Source of the DNA: Candidatus Poribacteria bacterium
Lineage (GTDB): Bacteria > Poribacteria > WGA-4E > GCA-2687025
DNA length: 64,000 nt
Assembly (NCBI GenBank): GCA_026004875.1
Contig: BPJZ01000009.1
Span: 1-64,000 of the forward strand
Direction: 5' to 3'
This document shows, in pieces, positions 25,353 through 35,093 of the stretch (within the stretch, counting starts at the first letter, position 1; each line of letters opens with the position of its first letter). Under the pieces are notes generated by a model. It was not told where the DNA came from and ran no database searches. It was given only the letters and a program-made list of their open reading frames with translations. Made by a program: the position numbers and the translations under genes.

Positions 25353-26755
25353 TCACGGCTCCGTTGCCTCAATCCGTGCCGCAAAGACGTCCGACTCGGA
25401 GCCGCGAATCTCCGTCCACGCGACAACGGCGACGCCTGCTTGGGCCCGGAGAACAAGACCGGTCCGCTGTCCAGGCTCCGTCCAAAAGGGAACCCCTTCT
25501 ACCGCTTCCAGATAGTTCCCCCGAGCGTCCAACCGCTGGACGTAAAGGTCCTGATAGGTCTCCTCGTCGTACTCTCGGCGATAATCATACCACACGACCC
25601 AAAAGGTACGTCCGTCGTACGCGATGGCCGGTTCCCGTTGACGACCTCCAGCGCGGCAGAGAGGGCGACCGTTTGGCTCCCCGCTGATGCCGTCAGGGGT
25701 GAGCCGCTGGACGTAGAGGTCCTCGTATACGTCTCGGGCATCTGTCCAGACGACCAGCGCCGCGCCGGAGCGCCCGGGGATCAGGCGGGGTGTCTGCTGA
25801 ATCTCCGGAACAACGGCGAGCGGAGCGCCCTCCGGCGACCAGAGCGAAACGCCCTCTGGAGAAAGCCGCTGCGCATAAAGATCCAGGTTCGTGTAGGTTC
25901 CTTCGTCGTTTCGGAAGTCCACCCAGACAACGTAAGCTCCGCCGGAGCCGTCCGGCGCGAGAGTCGGAGCCGCCTGGTTGGCCTCCGTCGTCGAGACTCC
26001 GACCCCCTCCGCTCCCCAGAGGGGGGGCTCCGTCGGTTCCTCGAAGCCGCTGGGCCGAAACGGTCCATCGGGGGCCTAGGACGTTCCACCAGGTGCCTAG
26101 AAGTCCGCCGGTACCGTCCGGGGCGATCACCGGATCGTACTGATCGCCAACCGCCGCTGAGAGGGGAAGACCTTCCTTGGGCCAAGCGGTCTCCCCGGTT
26201 GGGAGCACATGCTGCGCGTAAATGTCCTGGTGACCGTTGCGCCAGTCCTCCCAGGCGACAAAGACACCTCCGGTGCCGTCTGGGGCCAGGGTGTGGTCGT
26301 CGGTTCCTTTGGCCTGGGTAGCCACCGGCCGACCCACCTTGGGCTCCCAGAGCGGGGGCCCCCTCCGCGTCGAAGCGCTGCATGAAGAGATGACGCCCTC
26401 CTTCGCCGACCTCCCAGGGAACGGCTCGGCTATCGCCCCAGACGAGGAAGAATCCCCCTGCCCCATCCTCCTGAGCGACCGGCCAGCCTTGATCCCGTGG
26501 CGCGCGAACCAGCGGCCTTCCCTCCGGCTCCCAAAGCGGCCTGCCGTCCGGTCCAAAGCGCTGGCCGTAAAGGTCCCGATCCCCCGAGCGAGAATCGTGC
26601 CAGAGCACAAACCATCCTCCATCCTCCCGGAGCACGATCGCCGGAACGGCCTGCTCCTCTGGGACCGTCGTCACGGAGAAGACCGTTACCTCCAAGCCCC
26701 TTCCGACTCCGGCCACCCAACAGAGCGCTCCGACCCAGACCACGAGGCTTCGCAA
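25353..26755 (-). CDS. Secreted repeat protein, likely seven- or eight-bladed beta-propeller (two frameshifts)
   Basis: Starts at a TTG (26753-26755) behind GGAGGTGAT; residues 1-22 form a signal peptide (M-R-S-L-V-V-W-V-G-A-L-C-W-V-A-G-V). The mature protein repeats one unit about every 55 residues: D-L-Y-x-Q-R-L-x-x-x-G-x-x-L-W-x-x-E-G-x-P-L, then A-x-D-G-x-G-G-x-x-V-x-W-x-D-x-R. I count seven full copies and a last closing strand (V-F-A-A-R-I). Surplus bases in the G/C runs at 26354-26363 and 26021-26027 break the frame; removing them gives 466 residues. Such propellers bind ligands or scaffold partners outside the cytoplasm. The substrate is unknown. It lies downstream of a glycosidase-like gene. 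Confidence 0.7.
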
Positions 26756-26769
26756 CGGATCACCTCCAG

Positions 26770-28759
26770 CTACTCCCGAAAACTCAGCTCGACCATCTGG
26801 TGACCCACCACCTCCGGAACGGTGAACTGAACCGCCCCGCCGGCGGACTGGTAGGAGAGCGTTCGCCCCTCCGGGACGCACCGCACCGACTCAACCGGTC
26901 GAAGAGTTCGCACCTGAACCGCGATGTCGTAGATCGGAATGACGTCCTCGATCACGTCGAATCGGCTTCCGCGACGCTCTGGGACGTAGTGGAGCAGGTG
27001 CACGATCCATCGGTTTTCTGTCTCTTGAGCTGTTAGCGTGGCGATCAGCGTCGTCGGACCGTTCACCTGCAGGAGGGGTTGTGGCAGGAGCCGACGAAGC
27101 GCGTTGAGGACCAGCATTCGGCACCAGCGAGGGGCGTTCTCATGGTACTGGGTGAAGATCGGATGGGCGAAGTAGATCACCGATCCGCGCTGTGTGATCG
27201 CCGGATAACCCCGCTGTCCGGAGGAGGGCGTGTGTCGGTGGGAGCAGAAATGGGCGTAGGTCCGGTTGAAGTAAGGAACAATCGTTTCGGCCAGTACCTC
27301 GGTGCCTTGAGTTGCTCGCACATGGCTCGCCCGAAGATACATGACGTGCTCCGTTTCAGGGAGGCCCTCCCCGATGGCCCCGCTTGGGAGGATGAAATCG
27401 GGCGAGTAGGGCGCTTCGCCCAGATACCGAACGCCCCACTCTGGGAGCGCGAAGGCGTCCCCTTCCGGCGTGAGGCCGGAGCGGTGGGAGGCCAAGATCG
27501 CCCCGCCGGCGTTCAAAAAGGCTCGGAGCTTCTCCCCGAGGGCTCCAGTGACGGGGATGCCGTCCGGGAGAATCGCCACGCGGTATGGGGAGAGGTCGGC
27601 GGAAGTGTCCACAAAGTCGAACTGGTGTCGCCCTTCTTGGAGGATGCGGGTCGCGCCTGCCGAGGGGGCCGGAATCCGTTCGCCGGTGAACTCCTCCGGC
27701 GTCAGGACGGCGATCTCGGCCACCGGTGTCGCTCCGGCGCACCAGGGCTCCTTCTCCTCCACCTGCCGATAAACGGAGCCGATCAGTTCGTAGGTCACCG
27801 GGCAGATACGACCCCGCGGGTGAAGCTGATCCCCCACGGAGCATTTGGCCCCGTGAGCCAGCATCTGGAAGCACTCAAACTCCAGCGCGGCTCGATTTTT
27901 GAACGAGTGAAAATCCCCCCAGGACGTGTGGAACTTCCCGGTCATGCCGAGGCTTTCTCGCTTGAGCGTCCGGGCGTAGCGGATGGCGATCGGAAAATGC
28001 AGATATCCCCATCCGCCGCTAGGAAGCGACTCGATCTCCCAATGGGTGTAGGCGTCGGCTACAGAACGGTGGGACGGGCCGACGTGGCCGGCGTTGTAGA
28101 AGATCGTGACCTCTGGATCGAAGGAGCGGACAAAGGCGCTCATTTCCTGAATCCACTCCTCGAGGACCCGCCTCCCAAAGGCCTTCCGGTCGGATTCGCG
28201 GGACGGCTCCAGCCCGGCCTGGCGCATCCCCTCTTGACAGTAGCGGCAAGAGCAGTCCAGCGCGTGCACAATGTCGAAGAAGAGCCCGTCCACCGCCGGC
28301 AACACTTCGAACAGCTCCGCGACGTGCTCCTTGAGGAACTCCCGATACGGGGGTGTTCAAGCAAAGCCGGCGATAGAAGCCCGGTTCGTAGGGACCCGGG
28401 CCGTACCACCGCCCGTTGGGGTCTACCGCCAGCCACTCTGGATGATGTCGGGCGGTGTAATGATCCCACTGGACGGTGATGTAGATCGGAACCCGAATGT
28501 CCCGCGCGTGGCAGGCCTCAATCTGCTCCTTAAGGAGATTTCGCTGCAGGTGGGGATGTCGCCGCTCCGGAAACCGTTGAGTCTCATAATAGATCCATCC
28601 ATGATGACAGCGGCCAAAGCAGGTGACCGAGTTGACCCGAGCCCGCGAGAGCGTCTCCGCGAACTCCTCCGGATCAAAGTCGGCCCCGATCCCCTCAATC
28701 GCTTCGCTGGTGTGAAAGTCCAGGTGAATCTGACGAAAACGCAGCGGAATCCCTGACAT
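26770..28759 (-). CDS. Glycosidase-like protein of the hypothetical glycosyl hydrolase 6 / alpha-L-fucosidase-like type (one frameshift)
   Basis: A 662-residue protein after removing one base from G5 at 28349-28353, which joins C-L-N-T-P to Y-R-E-F-L-K-E-H-V. Residues 1-330 look like a TIM barrel: Q-I-H-L-D-F-H-T-S, N-S-V-T-C-F-G-R-C-H-H-G, a D-G-L-F-F-D-I strand that could hold the nucleophile Asp, C-x-C-x-x-C near it, and W-E-I-E-S-L-P-x-G-G-W-G. A Rossmann-like beta-galactosidase-trimerisation-like domain (Y-R-V-A-I-L-P-D-G and F-L-N-A-G-G-A-I-L) and a beta-sandwich follow. No signal peptide is seen. The family name rests on motif memory. The gene lies next to a secreted propeller and diverges from a DUF6785 gene. 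Confidence 0.65.
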
Positions 28760-28930
28760 CGTGTTCGTCCGACCTCCCAATTGATGAGTAGAAAAACGAC
28801 GACCTGCTCCCCTATCATATCCCCCTTTGCTCGGCGGCGCACGCGGTGCTTGCGCTCTGGGGCAAAAGTGCGATAGACCTGAAAGCGATGTGCAACCGCA
28901 GGACTCTTCAAGCCGAAACCGCAGCGGACG

Positions 28931-30857
28931 ATGAAGCAGTTTTCTCGGCGAAGTGCCCGACCGATCTCTAAGCGGGCCTTAGCGCTCGGCGTCCTTCTAG
29001 TGGTGGTCAACGCTTACTGGGTCGGTCTGGCCAGCGAGCTTTGGTACGCTGTCTATACGCTGGTCTCTCCGTTCTCCAACGCGATCTTCACATTAGCCGT
29101 CCTGCTAATTCTGAACGCTTTGGCCCGTCGGTTGGTCCCCCCGCGCGGCGCTCAACGAGGCGGAACTGCTGCTCATCTACGTGATGGTGACGATGGTCTC
29201 GACCATCTCTGGCCACGCGATGATGGCCATCCTGATGGGCACGCTGGCCCATCCCTTCTGGTTTGCCAACGCTGAGAACCAGTACCTTGAGCTGTTTGGA
29301 CACCACATCCCCTCCTGGGCAACGGTTCGCAGCCGGGAGGTGCTCCGGGGATACTTTCAAGGCGACTCCAGCCTTTATCTCTCCGACCACTGGCGAGCGT
29401 GGGTGGGACCGGTGCTCTTCTGGTCGGCGTTTATCTTTCTTCTGTACAGTTCGTTTTTGTTCACGGTGCTGTTGTTTCGCAAGCAGTGGTCGGAGCACGA
29501 AAAGCTGAGCTTTCCGCTGACCCAGCTTCCCCTCCACATGGCGACCGATCGGAGTTTTTTCCGCTCCCGAGTCCTCTGGTTGGGAATTGCACTAGCGGCA
29601 ACGATTCGGGTTCTGGCGGGGCTGCACGATCTGTTCCCGGTCGTTCCGGCGCTTCCAGCCAGCATCCGGATCGATCCGTACATCCAGGAGCGTCCCTGGC
29701 GGGCGATGGGTTACATCTCTCTCTCCCTGAACCCGGCTGTTGTGGGCCTCTCTTACTTCATGCCGTTGGACTTGGCTTTCTCCTGTTGGTTCTTCTTTTG
29801 GCTGACCCGTGTGGAGCGGGTGATCGCCGACGTGGCCGGGTGGCGAGAGCTGCACCTCAACGAGCGGGCCAGCGGCGCTTGGATCGGCATCGCCTTGATT
29901 GCCATCTGGTCGGGCCGGAGACATCTGGCGCGTGTCTTTCGCTTTCTGCTGGGGCGCGAGGACCTGGACGAGGCGACCGAGCCGATTCGTTACCGCTGGA
30001 CCGCGGTCGGGCTGCTGGTCTCCCTGGGAGGCGTGTTCTTGCTTTGCTTGGCGCTGGGAATGTCGCTCTGGGCGGTGCTGGTCTTTTATGCGCTGACCGC
30101 TGCCCCTTTCGCTGGCGCTGGCTCACGTTCGGGCGGCGCTGGGACCGCCCTACCACGAGGTCATCGGGATTAATCCCCGCCAGATGATGGTGACGCTGTT
30201 TGGGACCCGTCGGCTGGGCGGAACGAACCTGACGGCGCTCACGCTGGTTTACGCCTTCGATCGCTGTCACCGTTCCGACCCGATGCCTAATCAGGCTGAG
30301 TCGGTCCGGATCGGCGAACAGGTTTCCATGCCCGGAAGGGACGCTGATCGGAGCGATCCTCCTTGCGATCGGGGTCGGGGTGCTGGCCACCTTTTGGGCC
30401 TACCTGGACCCGGCCTATCGGCTGGGCGTTGCGGCGCGCTATCGCGGGGTGGGTGGGGAACTTCGGCTGGGAGAGCTGGGAACCGCTCCGGCGCTGGCTC
30501 CTCTCCCCTCAAGACCCTGACCTGCGCGGCGCCGGATTCATGGCCGGAGGCCTGGGGTTTGTCTTCCTCCTGTATTCTCTGCGGACGCGGTTGCTTTGGT
30601 TTCCGCTTCACCCTTCTGGATACGTCCTCTCGGGCGGAGCCTGGGGCGGGATGATCTATTTCTGGTTCCCTGTGATGGTCGCTTGGCTGCTCAAGACGAT
30701 CGTCCTCCGGCTGGGCGGGCTGCCCACCTACCGCCGAACGCAGCCGTTCTTTTTGGGTCTGGTGCTGGGAGACTTCGTTCCCCGGAGCGTCCTCAGCGTG
30801 CTCAGCTTCATCTTGAACCTGTACATGCCCTCTGCTGGCGCAGGACACACCCTCTAA
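28931..30857 (+). CDS. DUF6785-type polytopic membrane protein, copy 1 (four frameshifts)
   Basis: A membrane protein of 640 residues once four surplus bases are removed (C6 at 29137-29142, C4 at 30103-30106, C3 at 30331-30333, G4 at 30446-30449). The repaired sequence aligns end to end with the intact paralogue at 49082-51022. Both share an R-K-Q-W-x-E-H-E-K-L core and the N-A-E-N-Q or P-E-N-Q-W motif. L-G-P-P-x-H-E, L-G-T-R-R and a W-F-P-L-H-P/W-P-F-H-P-type motif near the end are also common to both. The many hydrophobic spans resemble oligopeptide-transporter-like proteins, but the substrate is unknown. The surrounding genes are extracellular carbohydrate-related proteins, so uptake of an organic nutrient is plausible. 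All four breaks are single surplus bases with conserved sequence on both sides. Confidence 0.72.
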
Positions 30858-30870
30858 CAACCTAATTGGT

Positions 30871-30899
30871 TTGACGCCTTTTCAGCGAGGATTTACGAT
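30871..30899 (+). promoter_or_regulatory. Sigma-70-type promoter of the 30955-37405 gene group
   Basis: TTGACG (30871-30876) and TACGAT (30894-30899) are separated by 17 bases. They lie 14 bases after the DUF6785 stop and 55 bases before the glycosidase-like gene, in an AT-richer stretch than its surroundings. Confidence 0.6.
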
Positions 30900-30954
30900 A
30901 AAGTCTAGGATTTGATCGGTAAGCGCGTTTCCGGCTTGGAAGGGAGCGGACCCA

Positions 30955-32664
30955 ATGGAAGGGCTTTTCAGGACGTTTGGAGGACTTTTCCTCGCTCTAG
31001 TGCCCCTGGGAATGAGCCTGCTAGGGCGCGTGGCGTGGACTCAAGAGGAGCCGATTCCCCATCGGTGGTTTTACGCGAGTCATAACCTCTTGGTGGACGA
31101 GAACGTTCGGGAGCTGATTGGGATCATGGAGCGCGCCGCAGCGGTCGGCTACAACGGCCTGCTACTGGCCGACTTTAAGTTCAACATCCTTGATCGGATG
31201 GATGACCACTACTTCCAGAACGTCGCTCAGGTTCAGGAGGCCGCCCGTCGGCTCGGGCTAGAGATCGTCCCCGCTGTCTTTCCGATCGGATATTCGGAGG
31301 GCATCCTCGCCCACAATCCCAACCTGGCCGCCGGCGTGCCGGTGCGAGGAGCGGAATTCGTCGTTCGGGAAGGGGTGGCCGTCCTGGACCCGGCCCCTGT
31401 GGACCTAGAAAATGGGGACTTCGAAGCGTACCGGGGACACCGCCTGGAAGGGTGGGGGTTCCACGACGCGCCGGGGGAGATCACGTTTATCGATACCGCG
31501 ACGGTCAAAAGCGGCCGGGCTTCGCTTCGGATGGAGAACATCCGGCGCTACAGCCCCGAGCACGGCAACGCCCGCGTCAGTCAAGAGATGGAGCTGATCC
31601 CCTTTCGGCAGTATCGATTGTCCTTTTGGATCAAGACCGAAGGGTTCGACCGACCGGATCGCGTGCGAGCGACGCTGCTCACCGAGGACGGCCGAAACCT
31701 GACGCCGGTGGACCTGCGCGTTCGGGAGACCCAAGATTGGACGCTCCAGAACGTCGTCTTTAATAGCCTGAACTACGATCGTGCGCGACTGTACCTGGGT
31801 GTCTGGGGAGGCAACGTCGGAAAGCTCTGGTTGGACGGCGTGCGGATCGAGGAGATCGGTCCGCTGCACATCCTCCGGCGAGAAGGGTGCCCCTTGACCG
31901 TGGTCGGGGAGGACGGGACCGTCTACGAGGAAGGGCGCGACTTCGAGCCTCTGAAAGACCCTCAACTTGCCGAGATCGGTTATCACGAGCCGCCGGTCCT
32001 CCGGCTGACGGAGAGCTCGCGCATCGCGGAGGGGGAACGGCTTCGGGTGAGCTACTACCATTCGCTCCATATCTATTGGGGACAGGTGCCGTGCAGTCTG
32101 AACCACCCGGAGGTGTTCCGCATCTTGGAGGATCAGGCGCGGCGGGTGCAGGCGTTGTTTTCGCCTCGGGCCTTTTGGATGAGCCACGATGAGATTCGGA
32201 TCGCCGGCTGGGACGAGTTGGAACGGCGCTCCGGCAAGACGCCCGGGCAGCTTCTGGCCGAAAACGTCCGCCGGTGTGTCGAAATCCTTCGCTCGGTGAA
32301 TCCGGAGGCCCGAATTTACGTCTGGAGCGACATGTTCGATCCCTATCACAACGCGACGGAGCGGACCAACTACTATCTGGTCAACGGTTCCTGGGCCGGC
32401 TCCTGGGAGGGTCTTCCCCCGGAGGTGATCGTAGCCAACTGGTACTTTCAACGGCGGCGAGAAAACATGCCGTTCTTCGCTCAGCGGGGGCATCGGCAAT
32501 TGCTGGCGGGATACTACGACGGCGATCCGTCCCGGATCGCCCTTTGGATCGCCGACGCTCGGGAGCTGAACGTTCCCCTGGACGGGGTGATGTATACCAC
32601 CTGGCGTCGAAACTACACAGACCTGGAAGCCTTCGCTCAAGCAGCATGGGGAAAAAGGCCGTGA
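30955..32664 (+). CDS. Secreted glycosidase-like TIM-barrel protein with inserted carbohydrate-binding module
   Basis: A 569-residue protein with a signal peptide (hydrophobic core about residues 10-28) and GGAAGGGAG ahead of the ATG. The barrel starts with H-R-W-F-Y-A-S-H-N-L-L-V-D and G-Y-N-G-L-L-L-A-D-F-K. At about 145-300 it is interrupted by a jelly-roll of the CBM4/9 kind (N-G-D-F-E ... G-W ... S-G-R-A-S-L-R-M ... L-S-F-W-I-K-T-E-G). The barrel then resumes with L-H-I-Y-W-G and a possible acid pair F-W-M-S-H-D-E-I-R-I, reminiscent of the D-E of GH20. No named family is certain. It would act on a polysaccharide outside the cytoplasm. Its stop overlaps the next gene (GTGA). Confidence 0.65.
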   Translation: MEGLFRTFGGLFLALVPLGMSLLGRVAWTQEEPIPHRWFYASHNLLVDENVRELIGIMERAAAVGYNGLLLADFKFNILDRMDDHYFQNVAQVQEAARRLGLEIVPAVFPIGYSEGILAHNPNLAAGVPVRGAEFVVREGVAVLDPAPVDLENGDFEAYRGHRLEGWGFHDAPGEITFIDTATVKSGRASLRMENIRRYSPEHGNARVSQEMELIPFRQYRLSFWIKTEGFDRPDRVRATLLTEDGRNLTPVDLRVRETQDWTLQNVVFNSLNYDRARLYLGVWGGNVGKLWLDGVRIEEIGPLHILRREGCPLTVVGEDGTVYEEGRDFEPLKDPQLAEIGYHEPPVLRLTESSRIAEGERLRVSYYHSLHIYWGQVPCSLNHPEVFRILEDQARRVQALFSPRAFWMSHDEIRIAGWDELERRSGKTPGQLLAENVRRCVEILRSVNPEARIYVWSDMFDPYHNATERTNYYLVNGSWAGSWEGLPPEVIVANWYFQRRRENMPFFAQRGHRQLLAGYYDGDPSRIALWIADARELNVPLDGVMYTTWRRNYTDLEAFAQAAWGKRP

Positions 32665-35015
32665 GAGAGGGTTCAGGGAACGCCGTTCAACGGCATCGGT
32701 GGACCGTCGGGTTGATGATGGGCCTTGTTCTGGGAAGCCTGGTAAAGGGAGAACCGATGGAGTGGCAACAGACGGATCGGGGGCTCCGGTATGCGAGTGG
32801 ATGGTACGGTTCCTCCTGGGCGGGCGGGCCGGAGTGGGTACAGACCCATATCAGCTTTCTGACCGCTCTGCCGGACGGCACCCTCCTAACCGCTAGCGGG
32901 TGGGATGAGGCTCACCGGGAGAACACCCTCTACGACGCCGAGGGGCGCATCGTTGCAGGGGTGGCCAGTACTCAGTCGCGGGCGATTGGAGGCGATGATC
33001 GCTATGTCTACGTCCGCGTCAATCGCCGGGTCCACGGAGTCTCGATGCAAGGGGTGGCCCGCTATTACCGCGATCGGTTTTACGAGCGGGACGATCAGGC
33101 CCCTGCGCTCCCTTACCGCTTGCGCTGGTGCGAACCGGCGCCCTTTGAGGGAGGAGAGGGAGAGCATCAAAACGAGGTGCTCCTGGTCGAGTCGGTGCCC
33201 TACTACGGTCCGGGCCGCCGACGAGAGGAGGAGCTTCGTACCCATCCGGAGGCCGCTGAAAAGTACCGGCACTTCCGCCCCCAGATCACGGCGATCGTGT
33301 CGGACGGAAGGGAGCTGTTCGTTGCCGAGAGCATCACCCATCACATTCACGTTTTGGACGTGGAGACAATGCGACCGGTGCGAAGGATCCCCTTCCGTTA
33401 TCCCGGCGCAATGGTCGTGGACGACGCTGGAAACCTCTGGGTGATCCGCCGCCCCGACCGGAGCGAAGGTCTGTTCCCTGGAGTCGAGTGGTTGGAGCAA
33501 GGGCGCTACGAGATCGTCCAGCTTTCCCGGGACGGGACGCCTACAGGGCGGACAATTAAAGAGGCACTGGCCCCTTCGGCGCTGGCGTTTGGGGGGCCCG
33601 AGCGACGCCTGTACGTCGCGGACAGTCATCCGGAACGGCTTCAGGTGCTGATCTACGATCTCTCGGGGGAGACGCCTCGGCAGGTCGGGACGTTTGGGGA
33701 GCCGGGAGGTCTCTACGGCGGAGCGAGACCCGGCCTGCGAGCGCCGGAGCGGCTCGATTACATCTCCGGAGTCGGCGTGGACAACGCCGGGAACCTGTAC
33801 TTGAGCAGCCGCGGGCCCAGCGGGAGCTCCCTCCGCCGTTACAGCCCGCAAGGAGGGCTTCTGTGGGAGCGGTATACGGCCACCTTTATGAACGGGACAG
33901 CCTTCGATCCTGCCGGGGACGGGTTGGTCGTCTTTGCCGGAAGGGGCGGTTCCAATCGGTTCGAACTGGATTTGAACCGTTGGCCTGGACCGCTGGACCG
34001 TTGGGTGGCCGTCAACCGTCATCCTTGGAGGTTCCCGCACGATGAGCGCTCCTTTGGCGCTCAGGTGCGCCGATTGCCCAACGGTCGCCGCTACTTGGTC
34101 ACCCACGTGGGCGCTGGCACTCTCATTCTCCGAGAGGAGCCAGGGAGCGCGCTTTTCGCCCCTTCGCTCTTTTTGGCAGCGGGTCAGTACTTCGGCGATC
34201 CGGACCGATATCCTCCCGGCAATCCGGGGAAGTTCCGCTTGATGTGGCGGGATCAGAACGGCAACGGCCAGATCGAAGCGGACGAGTACGTTTACACCGG
34301 TCCGCATCACAACGTTACCGAGTGGTTCCTGGACGATCGCGGCGACCTGTGGGAGCATCACGCGGGCAGGTTCCGGGAGTATCAAGGGCTGCTGCGCCAT
34401 CGGCTGCAGGGCTTTGATGAGCACGGAAACCCCCTGTACGACTTCAGCTTGGAGAGCGCCGAGCTCTTCCCCCGTCCGGAGCCGTTCGATCGGGAGGAAG
34501 GCCATCAGTCGGTCAAGACCTTCTATTACGACGCGAATCACGACCGGATGTATCTGTTCGGCTTCCCCAAGGAGATGCCTCAGGAGCTCCGCAACGCCTG
34601 GGCGATGGGCTCGGTGGCCGTGCGATACGACGACTGGACGCAGCCGACGCGCCGTCTGGTCAGCGTCATTGCGCTGCCGTACGGCACCCCGGAGGAGCCG
34701 GGCCAGAAGCCCGATCCAGGCCACACGATCCGTTCGGTCGCTGTGGCTGGTGAGTTGATCTTTGCGGCCCGAACCCGGCCGGCACCGGAGGGGCATGTTT
34801 GGGTCTACGACTCGCGCGACGGGCGTTTTCTGGGGGTCCTCAAGCCGGGAAGGGTGCTCTGGGGAGAGACCTCCTTAGTGGACATTCCCGAAGGGGTGAG
34901 CGCCTGGCGTCGCTCCAACGGGGAGTACCTCGTTTGTGTTGAGAACAATTGGAAGAACCTGCAGATCGTTTATCGCATTCCTCCCCAGCCGCTTTTAGAG
35001 CGAACGGCGCCCTGA
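32661..35015 (+). CDS. Large secreted NHL-type beta-propeller protein
   Basis: About 784 residues from a GTG that overlaps the previous stop (GTGA), with GGGGAAAAAGG ahead; an ATG at 32646 in the same frame is an alternative. A hydrophobic segment (V-G-L-M-M-G-L-V-L-G-S-L-V) near the start is a likely signal. The body has many strand-turn units of the NHL/quinoprotein kind: I-T-A-I-V-S-D-G-R-E-L-F-V-A-E-S, V-V-D-D-A-G-N-L-W-V-I, G-V-D-N-A-G-N-L-Y-L-S-S-R. A calcium-loop-like D-Q-N-G-N-G-Q-I-E-A-D-E lies near residue 533. No enzyme motif is recognised. It is co-transcribed with a glycosidase-like gene and may bind or scaffold the same substrate. Confidence 0.65.
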   Translation: MREGSGNAVQRHRWTVGLMMGLVLGSLVKGEPMEWQQTDRGLRYASGWYGSSWAGGPEWVQTHISFLTALPDGTLLTASGWDEAHRENTLYDAEGRIVAGVASTQSRAIGGDDRYVYVRVNRRVHGVSMQGVARYYRDRFYERDDQAPALPYRLRWCEPAPFEGGEGEHQNEVLLVESVPYYGPGRRREEELRTHPEAAEKYRHFRPQITAIVSDGRELFVAESITHHIHVLDVETMRPVRRIPFRYPGAMVVDDAGNLWVIRRPDRSEGLFPGVEWLEQGRYEIVQLSRDGTPTGRTIKEALAPSALAFGGPERRLYVADSHPERLQVLIYDLSGETPRQVGTFGEPGGLYGGARPGLRAPERLDYISGVGVDNAGNLYLSSRGPSGSSLRRYSPQGGLLWERYTATFMNGTAFDPAGDGLVVFAGRGGSNRFELDLNRWPGPLDRWVAVNRHPWRFPHDERSFGAQVRRLPNGRRYLVTHVGAGTLILREEPGSALFAPSLFLAAGQYFGDPDRYPPGNPGKFRLMWRDQNGNGQIEADEYVYTGPHHNVTEWFLDDRGDLWEHHAGRFREYQGLLRHRLQGFDEHGNPLYDFSLESAELFPRPEPFDREEGHQSVKTFYYDANHDRMYLFGFPKEMPQELRNAWAMGSVAVRYDDWTQPTRRLVSVIALPYGTPEEPGQKPDPGHTIRSVAVAGELIFAARTRPAPEGHVWVYDSRDGRFLGVLKPGRVLWGETSLVDIPEGVSAWRRSNGEYLVCVENNWKNLQIVYRIPPQPLLERTAP

Positions 35016-35093
35016 TCGAGTGGGCCGGCGCTTCTTTTGGCGCTGGGATGGTGCTACACTGAGTGGCTGAACGGACACTCAGGGAGCGCCGGA

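Noticed and set aside
28814-28819. A -10 box (TATGAT, minus strand) for the glycosidase-like gene
   Set aside because: No acceptable -35 sequence lies 16-18 bases upstream, so I did not list it as a promoter.
35016-35055. A terminator after the NHL-propeller gene (CCGGCGC with GCGCTGG)
   Set aside because: The stem needs a G-T pair and no T-run follows; the next gene may be co-transcribed.
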